This document shows positions 31,016-42,059 of a DNA stretch of 64,000 bases, piece after piece. The translations under genes were made by a program, and so were the position numbers. Each line of letters begins with the position of its first letter. Within the stretch, counting starts at the first letter, position 1. The notes beneath the pieces are model-generated. The model ran no database searches, had not been told where the DNA came from, and saw only the letters and a program-made list of their open reading frames with translations. The stretch spans positions 43,675,522 through 43,739,521 of the forward strand of contig CM058229.1 in NCBI GenBank assembly GCA_030180135.1, given 5' to 3'. The stretch is from Orychophragmus violaceus. Its lineage: Eukaryota > Streptophyta > Magnoliopsida > Brassicales > Brassicaceae.

Positions 31016-31977
31016 GCATTGACCACATTCTGCTCATGTTTAGACCTCATAGGAACTCTGGGGAATGGTATAGGAGGTTTGTAGACCTTCTCCTTAGCAA
31101 AAACATCAGATTTGGATGAAATTGGGTCTGCCCGACTGTAGCGTCGACCAACGCAGAGTGGGTGTCGGTCGACATTGAATTGATGTCGACCTTCAGTGTC
31201 GACCATGGTCGATTTCCGTTCTTCATTAGGACTCGAAATTGCCGTCAGAACTGCGTGTCGACCGACACTAAGAGTGGTGTCGACCGACACTAAATCTGTA
31301 TTTTCAAAAACTTGTTTCTCATATCTGCAGCTCATGAATCCAGCCTCCAAATTTCCTCCAATCAGCTGTGGAACAACCTCTTCTTCATGCTGGACATGGA
31401 TAGCATTGACATGTAGCCTTGGGTTCTGCTAAGTTCTCCCTGAAAGGAATCCATCCTCTCTTTTCACAGCTGCAACAGTCTGAGCAACTTGAGAATCCAA
31501 CTGCTTCACACGTGTACTCAAGGATTCAAACTTCCCATTCAAATCTTCATACACAACATCCAGCTTCTTGTTGAAGTCAACAGTGATCTTAGTCTGATTT
31601 TCCAGCACCCGCTCCAACATAGCTTCCATCTTGCTCTCATGAGCACTAGCAGTAGGAGGTGTCTAATATGAAGAAGATCCATAGTTCCTTGTGAAGGAAT
31701 TGTTCTGTTTTTGTCCTTCAAGAAGCTGCTCCATCATGGTTTCCAATCTGCTCTTATGTGTAGGTGCAGAAGGTGCTTGGTAAGAAGAAACACCATAGTT
31801 CCTCGAGAAGGAGTTACTCTGTTGCTGGAAGGGCTCTTGAAAAGCAGACTTCTGACTGTAAAATCCACTCCCTCCAACATAATTGACAGCTTCTTGCGCA
31901 TACATTCCAAGTACAAGACTCTGCAGAGAGTCAACTTGCTTCTTCAGCCCAGCTATCTACGAGATGTCAATCCCTGA
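31016..31977 (-). pseudogene. Athila A gag C-terminal part, broken
   Basis: Minus-strand pieces: VNYVGGSGFYSQKSAFQ (typical region after the capsid in Athila gag; compare VNFIGGSGFQGNRFGNQ at the window end), a helical MEAMLERVLENQTKITVDFN, a LESLSTRVKQLDSQVAQ-like coiled coil, and VYKPPIPFPRVP just before the protease. Several frameshifts. Palindrome pairs at 31143-31205 and 31256-31290 are read as SVDT-like heptads. Confidence 0.7.
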
Positions 31978-32226
31978 GCTGAAAAAACCATTCGAATACA
32001 TCATCCTTACATATCTCTTAGTCTTCTTGGTTGCTTCCGCGAAAGGTGTCGACCGACACTAGGTTGGTATCGATCGACATTAAGTTCTCTTGGTCGTTGT
32101 TTCCCTGCAGAAAAAAGAAAAACGCGAAAAGAGATTAGTAAAATAGAAAAGAAAACACTTAGACTAAATTCTAGTACAAAATCTATCGGCGAACTCAAAG
32201 AGTCCCAAGCAACGGCGCCAAAAACT
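31978..32226 (-). promoter_or_regulatory. Athila A leader and tRNA-Asp PBS
   Basis: The + strand GCAACGGCGCCA at 32211-32222 is the complement of TGGCGCCGTTGC, matching the tRNA-Asp primer site, next to the right LTR. A palindrome pair is at 32046-32080. Most of gag is deleted between here and 31977. Confidence 0.8.
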
Positions 32227-33413
32227 TGATAGGCTCAGAGTTTTACTCCCTATTCTACTGCAAGTGCACAGTTAATGCAATTATAGTATAAAAGGTATCG
32301 GATCCCACAGAGACTCTCGGTCACACGATAGATTGTAAGTAATCGAATTAAGCTAAGCGAAATGAAGTGAAAAGCAGTAAATAAAACAGCAAGGCAAGCG
32401 AGTAAAGTGATCAATAAGCGAAGGCGCTAGACTTAGGGAAGTTCTCAGGAATCATGCGATGCTAGACACTTAACTAACGGGATTCAGATTAAGCACAATT
32501 CAAGAACTAGAAACACAATACTAAATAATCCAACTCTCGCTGAGATTATTTATATGTCTAGCAACATAGGGATCCAAATCTCTTTGTGATCCTAGAGTTC
32601 TAAACAAGCATTAAGAACAGGTTCTATCGGTTCACAATTCTCCTAAACCAAACCTCTTTGCGTCTAGTCAAATTGCTAACTCTAAGTTCGTTCAGATTAT
32701 AACTCACACTCTCGTGCTATTGCTAATTATCTCAGATCTGATAATAACTCACACTCTCGTGTTATTGTCAGAAATCAGTGTTAAGCACAACTTAGGTGAT
32801 GAACGATAAGATGGTGAATCCTAATCAATCAGTATCAAGCAAGCATAAAACCTTTATGAGAATCCATAAATCTAACAAGAGAATTACTCAGACATATCAA
32901 TCATAACAAAAGACATAATCAAAGTAATAATCATATAAAACCAAAAGAATAAGAATAGGGGTTCGAAATCTCTTCTCTCTCGAGCAAGAGACCAGCCCCC
33001 AAATCTCCTAATCTCTCTAGAACAAAGTGTAGAATGAAACTTAGCCTAAACAGTGGCTGCCAAACCTAATTTAATAGCCAAAACACGTTTTGGGTCTTTT
33101 GTAATTATGAAAAACTTCTGGGCTATTTTGCAGATTCTTCAAATCTTCATTAATCGGCTAGGATCTTCTGACTCGCAAACTGTGTCGACCGACACCAAAG
33201 TGGTGTCGATCGACACCAACTTAAGATGATCGTACCAACTCTTCTGCAATCGCATGAATGCTCTATAAAGCTCCAAAATGCGCCATAATGTCCAAGTAAG
33301 CTCCAAACGTGCTAAAACCTGTAAAGTACCTGAAAGGACTCGAAAGACTCTATAAAAGACTCGATTGTGTACATATATCATGGTCCAAAACACCTAAAAA
33401 CCATGATATATCA
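32227..33413 (-). repeat. Athila A 5' LTR
   Basis: Partner of 27668-28853, ends GATATATCA at 33413. Palindrome pair 33182-33217 is conserved with the other LTR. Confidence 0.9.
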
Positions 33414-34260
33414 CCCAACAGAGCAGCCAATGGAGCACATAGAATTTTGAAGAACTTTGTAGCACAATCAGAACCAACCAAACTCCTGCAGATTACTTGA
33501 AATGTATGTGGTTCCCTTTCTCATTTACTGATAAATCTCTTTAATGATTTAAATTTATGCCTTCTGGATCTAATACTATTTTGGAAGATGCATTTCTGCA
33601 TTTCTAAATCATTTTTATACTGTCTAGATCGAACTTGTTCAGAAACAAGATTGAAAGCTTTTATAAAGGTCATGTTGAATCTTTTTATGAAGCATGGGAA
33701 CGATTCAAAGAATATGAACGCGACTATGCCCACCATGGCTTCTCTAGTCCAAGTTTGTTAAACATCGTATATAGAAGTTTATAGCCTAAATACCAGCTTT
33801 TACTATACACTGCGAGTAATGGTGATTTCATCATGAAACCTTTTGATCAAGGAAGTTCTCTTATCGAGAATATTTCCGTTAGAAATAATGATAATTTTTA
33901 CTTTTATAGAACGAACCGTTCTATTGATCTTCAATGGATGCAAATGGATGAACTCGTGTTAAGCCAACCAAGACCACCACCCATATGAATTTGATAAATA
34001 CAAAGCATTATATCAAGAAGAAGTTAACTATTTTGGAGCCCAAGGTCCGTACCCGAACCGCAACTTCAACAATAGATTCAACAACAAATTGGAAAACATG
34101 AATAATCTTCCCTATCGCAATCCATGATATCAGTTCTAAACTCAACCCAAACCTTTCCAAAATTGTTTCCATAACAGGAAATCTGGAGGAAATGGTAACT
34201 TTCGATTGAGAGCTAGTTATAACTCTCATTACGTGCCTTTAACGCGCAAACTTCTGCTTA
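33414..34260 (+). pseudogene. Old Athila relic, gag remnants
   Basis: Resumes after Athila A (TSD CCCAA). Broken frames recall gag: ESFYEAWERFKEYERDYAHHG from about 33675, corresponding to EPLKTAWMRFKQYQRDCPHH in Athila B. Later come Asn-rich stretches (YRNFNNRFNNKLENMNN) around 34050-34110. Multiple stops and shifts; no product. Confidence 0.65.
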
Positions 34261-35450
34261 ACTAGCACCCCCTGATGTCTCAAGAGAAGCTTGAGAAAAT
34301 GATTCAACAACTCGTCATGAAGCAACATAAAATGTCCAAAGATTTAAATGCAAGAAAACGGTATGTATAGTGACTTTAATGGTAAATTTGAATCACTCGA
34401 AACCCATACCAAGAAGTTAGACATGCAAGTTTCTCAAACTACTGAGACTATGAAAAGACAAGCCGGAGTCCTACCTGGAAAGGTGGAAGACAACCCGAAA
34501 GGGTATTGTAATGTGCTTTAAACTGCAACTCTTAAGGAGGAGGTCAAGACCATTCCAGGAAAACAACCTACTTTTATTCCCCTCCATGAAAAATGTTTAA
34601 AGAAATATAAGGAATCTAGAATTCCACCATTCCATCTACCAAAAGGTCTACCTCTTCAAGGACTTAGCTCAAAGATCTTGGCCATTTCACTCTTACTTGT
34701 TAAATCAGTCTGTAGCTAATGTCAATATCATGTCAAAAGTATTTGATGAAAAGTTTTGAATTCCATCCTTAATCCCATCTACTATGAAATTAGTATTTAG
34801 GGATTCGTATCAAATAAAACATAAGGAACTATCAATGACCTCCAGTTTCTCATTGACAATAAGATAGTTTCGAAAGACTTTCAAATTCTTAAGATGGATC
34901 ATGATAAGGAAATACCAATAATCTTAGGACGCCCATTTTTTTTGCTATTGTTCGTGCTGTCATTGATCATGCAAAGGATAATGTGGTATTCCTAAATATA
35001 AACCAAGGGAAGTTCTATCCAAATGTTCCAAATGGTTATCTAAACCAAAAAACATTTTCAATGTGTAACATTCATTCATGAAGGAAAAGCATAAATCAAA
35101 ATACAAGGAAGAGCTTACGAAGATGAAGACACACGCGTTTGCAATCTTTACCACTGGCCAAATCATTTTCTAAGATCAATATCATTTTCCAGTTATGGTA
35201 AGTAATTCTATCATCGAACAAATCAAGAAAAGAGTTGTTGCCACGAAACTTGTTCTCCATAACAAATAGATTCCTAGAGATAAGATTATTTTCAAAATAA
35301 TTGGTGAAAACCATGACAAGGATGAGAAAGTTTTAGGAACGAAAGTTCCCGAGACATCCACTTCCCACGCCTATTTCACCCCAATCATTGAGCTAGTGAA
35401 GTTAAACAAAAGCTCTTGATGGAAGGCAACCCATTTGAAAGTAGTATATT
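34261..35450 (+). pseudogene. Old Athila relic, protease region
   Basis: Scattered similarity: FESLETHTKKLDMQVSQTTE (coiled coil) at about 34385-34445, then IPIILGRPF (about 34914-34940) followed by AIVRAVIDHA, the same motif as ILLGRSFLATARAIID in Athila A. The end has AAGGCAACCCATTTG at 35423-35437, the boundary motif found in Athila-like elements. No open frame. No reverse transcriptase motif was found. Confidence 0.6.
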
Positions 35451-36369
35451 TTTTTTTCTTTTATTTGTCTTATGCTCTTAACCGTTTTGTTTCTCTTATT
35501 TTTCAGTACTCAATAAACAAAAAAAACCAGGAAATCAGAAAAATATAAAAAAGAAGAATGGTGAAGAGACCTTTGTCAAAGCCATGTTTCAACATAAACA
35601 ATCAACCGGCTTGAATACTCGGATGTCCCTACCAACCCGGCCGATTTATTGTAGCTAGAAACTCAGCCGCACCATAGATCTTTCAATAGGCTGCAACCAT
35701 GCCAACCCAGCCAGCGGCTGATCACCCATCGTCCTGTGACCGCGATCCCGACCTCCCAATCCTACCAAAACCTGAATTATTAATGAAAATTAATTGTTTT
35801 ATTTTTTGTCCAAAGCAAAATAAGTTCTAAAAAGTTTTCAAAAAAAAAGAAAATTCACTTTTTGGTATAAAACCAATTTTTCCGAAACAAAAATGACTTT
35901 TAAATTTTAAAACTTTATTTCTTCATCTCTCCCAAAGAGATAGGAGACTTAGAGCAAAAACTAGACTTTCAAATATTGGATTTTTACTAAGATCAATTGA
36001 TTATTCTCACTTATTTTCAAAGAGGAATTCATATCTACATCTCTCTCATCCTCCCAGTCAATGTATGTCTCTAAATACCTGCTTTTTCAAGAGAACCCGA
36101 TTTTGAAAGTTCTTATATATGCACACATTAACCTCCACAATGGTTTGAGAATACTAGATAGTTTCTTATTGAGTTAATAGGTTGTTTAGAAAGAAAACTT
36201 TAGCATGAAATTGATTATTTTGGAATTTGAAATTTGACCTCTCTTCGTAAGCCAATTTGGACATTGATATTGCAATAATTACCTATATTTTATAAATTAG
36301 TGATAGATATATCATTCCTAAGTGATTTAGCACAAGATTTTTCATTGAAATATTTTTTGACAATATCTT
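35451..36369 (+). other. Old Athila relic, downstream AT-rich region
   Basis: AT-rich sequence with no recognised coding or structural feature. It lies between the protease remnant and the 36.4-37.4 kb repeat. Confidence 0.4.
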
Positions 36370-37400
36370 CTGTGATCCATTATTGAATACGAAAATGAAA
36401 TTTAAATATCACCATGCTTCACTTATATTATTCATAATCATATGTAATTGGACTGAGTTTCTAGATACTAGTGCCATGTATCTTAACTCTTTGAAACCTC
36501 TCTTTTGCACTATGTTCCCATCTTTGCCCGAGAGTTTACTTAGTTTTGTAAACTATATACCATTCACACATGCGCCACATCTGTTTTAAGAAGAGTACCC
36601 GAGTTGGGCGAGGCGAATATTCTCGCCAAGATGGTGATTTCTCACCACCACATAATGACACATTTTACATTCACTACCAGAAAGCTTTGAGAAACCGCTC
36701 GAGAAAGACGTGTCCCATCACCTCCACAAGAGATGACGCCACCACCACAACCAGTTCGACGAGCAGCAATCCGCTGCATTGGGAAGCCCTTGAGTCCTGA
36801 CGTTAACTATCTCAACCATCTATCAAGATTCATGATTAAAATAACCTCAGGGATTGACATCACCAATATTGATGATCTTATAATCACTGAGAATGTAATT
36901 TGGTACTTTGAATCTCTCAATCTTTGAGATTTCATGGAGCTCAACCAGCCGGCCTACACAGACTTATGCCGAGAATTGGTGGAATCTGTCAATCTCTTGT
37001 GTGATGCAACGTTGAATCCAAAAATGAACTTGAAATATCACCATGCTAATTCATTCACTTAGATTGGTCCTATGCATTTGGACTGAGTTTCTAAATTCTA
37101 TTTCCATGTATCTTAATCTTTTGAAACCTCTCTTTTGCACCATATTCACATCTTTGCCCGAGTGTTTACTTAGTTTTGTAGACTATGGACTATTCACACA
37201 TACGCCACATTTTTTCTGAGAAGAAGACCCGAGTAGGGTGAGGAAAATCTTCTCACCAAGATGATGATTCCTCACCACCACATGATGACACATTTTACAT
37301 TCACTTCCAGCAAACTCTGAGAAACCGCTTGAGAACAAGATGAGTCCCATCACCTCCACAAGAGCTGACGCCACCACCACAACTAGATTCAACAAAGTGT
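36370..37400 (+). repeat. Diverged direct repeat of about 400 bp, possible ATHILA ORF1-like remnant
   Basis: 36380-36765 and 37010-37395 are clearly related: ATGAAATTTAAATATCACCA against ATGAACTTGAAATATCACCA, CTTTGAAACCTCTCTTTTGC, CCATCTTTGCCCGAG, TCACCTCCACAAGAG. The ~240 bp between them reads on + as broken protein (MIKITSGIDITNIDDL, LLCDATLNPKMNLKYHH). This may be a remnant of the second ORF known in Athila-type elements, but no family motif proves it. Confidence 0.5.
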
Positions 37401-37606
37401 AAGTAAGTCGAGTTATTGTAAGAGAGTAATTTTATTCAATCAGATTTTCTACAAGAGGGACTGAGCCAGTCGTTGAGACTGATGTGATAAAATAAAGAGT
37501 AAAAGGAGGTGGGGGCTGCACTCGTGGGACCAGCTGCCTACATACCCTGTAAAGGGATCAAGCCTAGACGTAGTTCGATTTTGAGAGAAGTACTTAGTGG
37601 TAGTAT
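37401..37606. other. Unassigned stretch left of LARD fragment
   Basis: Contains GGAGGTGGGGGCTGCACTCG and GTAAAGGGATCAAGCCTAGACG, which look like part of another plant repeat. I cannot name it and see no coding capacity. Confidence 0.3.
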
Positions 37607-38338
37607 GTAACACCCCCGACCCATTCTACGGACAATAGACGGCCGGAAACGTCACAATTGTCGAACACCGCGAACGGTCCAGCCGTCCCCGAGGCCAGGC
37701 TGGCCCATCTGTGATATCCGACCCTCTCGACTAAGGACTAAGGCTTGCCAACCCGTACCAGAGTCGAGAATTGTGTTAGTTCGGATTAAACTTATATCAT
37801 GTAACCGTGGAGTAGGATCTTCTACAAAGCGTTACCTAAAAGAATACAGTTTATTGTGTGTGCGAGTCAAATCCTTCATAATACAAACTCCACGATCTTC
37901 AAACTCAAAACTCGAACCTACGCCGGCGGCCTAACATCCGAACTTGTCCTCTAGCCCGTCTATGGCTTCCTGCAAGATAAAAGCTGTTTAATGAGCACCC
38001 ATATGGGTTATCCAGTGAGTCCAGGACCCTCTAACATGCATTAGTGCCTAACCCGTCCCAATAGCCGAAGCACAGTGCAATAAACAACAAAATCGTCTCA
38101 CATGCATAGACAAGCAACAACAACATCACAAATATGCACAATGCGGAAGCATAAAACAACAAGCAAACATGACACCTATCATGAATGCAACACACGTCTA
38201 GACCATCTAGACTCCTCAACCTCATGCATGCGAAGGCCTCATGGTCCGAGCAGCACACCCAATTACGGGGACCTCTGTCCCTCGGGTTCCCTATTATGGG
38301 GATATATCCCTTGGTTCCCGATTACGGGGATCTCTATC
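37607..38338 (-). repeat. LARD-family LTR fragment
   Basis: Begins TGTAACACCCCCGACCC, as in LARD-1 and LARD-2 LTRs, and runs through the GATTACGGGGAT array (38259-38338), where the + strand Gypsy LTR begins. Only the first ~730 bp are present here; the rest is absent. Confidence 0.8.
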
Positions 38339-39056
38339 TGTAATAACCCGTCAAGTCAAAACACATGGCCGGCCGAATCAACAAAAAAGACACGAACGGC
38401 CGGGTAATTGTTTTTAAGAAGAAACAATGAAACGTCGGGAAATAGATATCAACGGTGAATTTCAAACTTCAAAAATAGGGAAGTGTGGATGTTTATAAAT
38501 CACTATTAAGTGATAGAGGAATTAAAAATATGAACTTGGGACAAAAGGGAAACTAAAACGGATCAACGAGCGGGAAGTTATGAAGGATTGAAAATTCCGA
38601 CCCGAGGAACGGTTTAGGCGTTGGGACGAGAAAATGTATTTCAGTACAGTCGCAAGCCGGTATCATCAAGGGTGATTAATAAGGATAATAAGTGGGATTA
38701 ATGAGATGGTTGATGTGGTTCAGAACAGTACGAGAATAGTGAAAGCGGAAAGTAACATTGACTGGAAAGTTTTTGCCATTAAAACCGAAATAGCGCAACA
38801 ATGTTCCCTATCCTTGCTTAGTCCGTCTAACATCCATGCAAGGAACCATACTGACCATATTGCATTCAGGTAGCAAGAAAAAAGGTGTCATGAGGTACAA
38901 TACATAATGCACGGAAAACGGGACGGATTTTGTTCGGGACTTCGCGGGACTGTTATCCATTACCCGCGCGCATTAAGTGGAGAATATGATTCTTTATACC
39001 AAAAACCACCAGAATTGACACCAATGCAGCCTAAGAGAGTAGAGCCACGACCTATC

Positions 39057-39744
39057 TGTTGGGATTATGTCCTGAAATCACATTGTACTCACTCTAGAGA
39101 TAGTTGTATTGTCGAGATCGGACAATTCATGTGATATTGGGTAGTCATAATGTTTTGCTAGAAACCGCTTATGACAAATGAGTTGTGACTCATTTCCAGT
39201 ATCGTGTGAACCTACAGGGTCACACACCTAAGCAAGTTGGACATAGTCCATATGGGATTGATCATTGCATATGATCTGGTCGATGTGTATTGGATACACA
39301 TCGAATATAGTTTTGATGAGGTGTGTCGATCGACACCACTAAGTGTGTCGGTCGACACAAGGCCGAAACCGAAACTGATGTTTCGGTTTATGTCGAGGTC
39401 GATATATAAAGTAATTTGTATGTTCGACCTAGTGGTCAGGAGAGCCGCCTGTGACACTTTTTCTCAGAGAGAAAACACAGAAACCTCACAGAAACTGAGT
39501 TCCCAGGAGATCCGAGCCCCGGTACTAGCATCCCGGCGGATTCCAGCTTGTGTGCGTGTGGACTATCAGTAGAGGCGCAGCATCTGAGGCGCTGGAGATC
39601 TTGTTTATCTGACCCTATTCCGCTGCCAGTCTTCAGGTAAACACGAGATCTGATCCATAATTCAATTAACTAGACCCTAGATCCTAGGCTATCTGGAACT
39701 CGCGAGAATTCTGAATCTGGTAGAATTGGCTAGAAGTTCCAACA
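39057..39744 (+). repeat. Copia C 5' LTR
   Basis: 688 bp. TATA-like TATATAAA at 39403-39410. Palindrome pair at 39323-39358 lies about 45 bp upstream of the TATA box, a promoter-proximal position. The PBS follows. Confidence 0.92.
39403..39410 (+). promoter_or_regulatory. Copia C TATA box
   Basis: TATATAAA in the 5' LTR, repeated at 45562-45569 in the 3' LTR. Its place mid-LTR, with the TGTCGATCGACA pair just upstream, fits the U3 promoter. Confidence 0.6.
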
Positions 39745-39745
39745 G

Positions 39746-39758
39746 TGGTATCAGAGCC
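39746..39758 (+). promoter_or_regulatory. Copia C primer-binding site (initiator Met tRNA)
   Basis: TGGTATCAGAGCC one base after the LTR end at 39744. Confidence 0.9.
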
Positions 39759-41144
39759 TTAGGGTTTTATCATTGAACCAGACCTGTTTATTGAATTTGA
39801 TGATTTAGATTCGTAAACTAGGTTGTTTGGTTAGAACAGGTCAGATCGATTTTGATCAAGATCGAGTCTGTGTTTTCGCACAGTGTCGATCGACACACTA
39901 GGTGTATCGGTCGACACAGAACAGCGAAAACGACAGATTCGGCGGCTAGGGTTTTTCGCGAAGAAAAACCGAAAGCCTACTATGTCGATCGACACAGGTT
40001 GTGTATCGGTCGACACAGAACAGATTCGGTCCAGTGTCGATCGACACAGGTCATGTCGGTCGACACATACCTAGCGAATGGTTAATCGGTTCAATTGGAT
40101 TGAACCGGTTATCATGCTTGGTTAAGTCCGAATAGATCGGTTTAAAATTGGATGAATTGATTCAATTGGATTGAACCAGTTATCGCAATTAGTATAAACC
40201 GAATTGAATGGTTAAGATCAGTTTGATCTGATAAGTCGGTTCAATTGGATTGAACCGGTTATCAAAACTGTCTTTGGTTTAAGTCTATGTCGACCATCAC
40301 ACATGGGTTGTGTCGATCGACATGACTGGTTCAATGAACCGGGTTAATTGGATTAACCGGTTATTAAAGTCCGGTTTTGTTTGGTGGTGTCGATCGACAG
40401 ACAAAGTCTGCGTCGATCGATACAGTGCTCGGAATTCTGCTTATTAAACCTTGAATTTGCAGAAACCAAACTCGACCAAAACCTTGATTAAAGCTTAGCT
40501 TCAATATGGTCAACTGTCAAGACTCATTTCGTTGTGTGATGTCTAGCCAAGAGCTTGGTGTCCAAAATTACGTGAGTAAGGCAAGTAATAATGTTGATGG
40601 ACTTGCAGTGCATTAACATCAAAAATTACATGACCTAAGAGATTGATTTGCTAACCCTTCAGAGTTTAGTTTCCTCAACTTAATATCAAGTAACCTTGAT
40701 GTCTTGCCCAATCTCGTCTACTGTCAAGACTCGGTTCATTGTTGGATATTCTTGGAGTCCTTGGTATCCACAGTGACCTGAGAAAGGCAGATGATCATTG
40801 ATAGACTCGCAGTGCGACTGTCAATGATCACAAGACAGAAGAGATTGGTTTACTTGACTGGGCTATCAGAAGTTCTGGGCCCATAGACGTCAGAGTAGAT
40901 GAGACATGGATTGTCTTATCTGCGACCAAGAGTTGTACTGGGTACAATTAGCAATGATTTGCTTACCTAGGTAACTAAATTTTGGATGATGACGAGTCGT
41001 CCACTCAGATTTTGGTGAAGTATGGATCTTGGATCATTATATTCATAGAGGAAACATTGTTTGAATATAATGCGATTTTTCTTATTAGATAAGATTTCTC
41101 ATCATGTACATAACTAAATCTTTGTTTTTCTTGGATTTCAGCTT
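39759..41144 (+). other. Copia C long structured leader
   Basis: A 1.4-kb untranslated leader. It holds five palindrome pairs (39883-39918, 39982-40017, 40033-40067, 40286-40322, 40386-40424) and several GGTTCAAT...ATTGAACC inverted repeats between 40087 and 40358. Later come two copies of a 'CAACTGTCAAGACTC..TTCATTG' unit (about 40510 and 40728). Just before gag, TTTTTCTTGGATTTCAG looks like a plant intron acceptor, so the leader may be partly spliced (inference). ORFs here are translations of the repeats, not genes. Confidence 0.7.
40087..40358 (+). repeat. Recurrent inverted repeats GGTTCAAT/ATTGAACC
   Basis: Perfect 9-nt arms CGGTTCAAT and ATTGAACCG around TGG occur at 40087-40107 and 40237-40257, with one imperfect copy at 40158-40180. 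Related forms lie at 40328-40340 (GGTTCAATGAACC) and 40342-40358 (GGTTAATTGGATTAACC). As RNA each could form a short hairpin. Confidence 0.85.
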
Positions 41145-42059
41145 ATGTCTATGACTACTTTCTCGTTGCGATCCGTCCTTGAGAAGGACAAGTTAAATGG
41201 ATCCAACTTCCTGGATTGGTATCGGAATTTGAGATTCATTCTCAAGCAGGAGAGCAAGGACTATGTCCTTGAGAAAGCTCTTCCAGAAAGGCTTGGGACC
41301 AATCGCTCGAATGCAGTATATGATGCTTGGAATAAGCATTATATTGATGCGGTAGACGTAAGTGGTCTGATGTTGGCTACCATGAACTCAGACTTGAAGA
41401 GTCAGTATGAGAACATGGAGTCGCCAATAGAGATGATCACCAGCCTGAAACTGAAGTTTCAGGATCTGGCACGAGTTGAGAGATTCCAGATGGTGAAGTC
41501 TATCACTAGGTGCAAGCTACCAGAGGATGCTCCAGTGAGTCCTCATGTCATTAAGATGATGGGTTACATAGATAACCTGGGGAAACTGGAATGTCCTGTC
41601 AGCTTAGAGTTGGCCACTGACATCATTCTGCAGTCACTGCCGCCTAGTTATGATAAGTTTATCAAATGCTGTATCAAGAATAACTTGACGAAGACGTTGA
41701 CTGAGCTGCATGGCATGCTCAAAACAGTAGAACAAGACATCATAAAGGGTAAAAGATTTGAGAAATCTTGTGTTGGCAAGGGTAGAGGCAGGGCAGTCCA
41801 GATTTGGAATCAGGATAAGCTTGTGTCATCTTATAAGCCCAAGTCAGGCCCATCTGGTGTTAGAAAATGTTTCTACTGCGATGAGTTAGGGCATTGGAAG
41901 AGAGATTGCATTAAATTCTTGGAAGATTCACAAGAGATGAAGGAGATGTATAGTACTTCTTCTTCAGGTATTGTGTTATTAATTCAAGTTCTACATAAGT
42001 ATTGGATACTAGTTGTGGTACTGATATTTTTGAAATATGCAGGACCTAAGCGACAGTAG
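41145..42059 (+). CDS. Copia C gag protein (304 aa)
   Basis: A Ty1/Copia gag: the N-terminus has LNGSNFLDWYRNLRFILKQE, followed by the usual capsid region (YDAWNKHYIDAVDVSGLMLAT, LKLKFQDLARVERFQ, ILQSLPPSYDKF) and a CCHC knuckle CFYCDELGHWKRDC at residues 242-255. It would form virus-like particles and bind element RNA. After the knuckle the normal reading frame into protease (YWILDTGCGTD in related elements) is shifted, so the ORF ends with an unrelated IVLLIQVLHKYWILVVVLIF and stops at 42059. ATG 41145 is chosen because the conserved N-terminus starts there and it follows the acceptor-like site. Confidence 0.88.
   Translation: MSMTTFSLRSVLEKDKLNGSNFLDWYRNLRFILKQESKDYVLEKALPERLGTNRSNAVYDAWNKHYIDAVDVSGLMLATMNSDLKSQYENMESPIEMITSLKLKFQDLARVERFQMVKSITRCKLPEDAPVSPHVIKMMGYIDNLGKLECPVSLELATDIILQSLPPSYDKFIKCCIKNNLTKTLTELHGMLKTVEQDIIKGKRFEKSCVGKGRGRAVQIWNQDKLVSSYKPKSGPSGVRKCFYCDELGHWKRDCIKFLEDSQEMKEMYSTSSSGIVLLIQVLHKYWILVVVLIFLKYAGPKRQ

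Larger units (their letters stand above)
27668..33413 (-). mobile_element. Athila A: internally deleted Athila-type Gypsy element
   Basis: Complete 5.7-kb insertion with LTRs 27668-28853 and 32227-33413 (about 98% alike by eye), target duplication CCCAA at 27663-27667 and 33414-33418, purine tract AAGTTTGGGGGAGT (minus) next to the left LTR and a tRNA-Asp PBS next to the right LTR. The internal 3.4 kb keeps the end of gag and a broken protease; reverse transcriptase and integrase are absent, so it is non-autonomous. It contains five or more palindrome pairs. Confidence 0.92.

Noticed and set aside
28580..33393. Repeated short spaced palindromes as a possible CRISPR array
   Set aside because: Units are pairs scattered over kilobases in plant retrotransposons, with no regular array of unique spacers and no cas genes.
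37500..37590. Possible structured RNA at GGAGGTGGGGGCTGCACTCG
   Set aside because: Looks like a piece of a dispersed plant repeat; no convincing stem or RNA family signature could be drawn.
39831..40085. Overlapping ORFs on both strands with SVDT/CRST repeats as possible genes
   Set aside because: They are translations of the palindrome pairs in the Copia C leader; palindromes give similar peptides on both strands, and there is no other coding signal.
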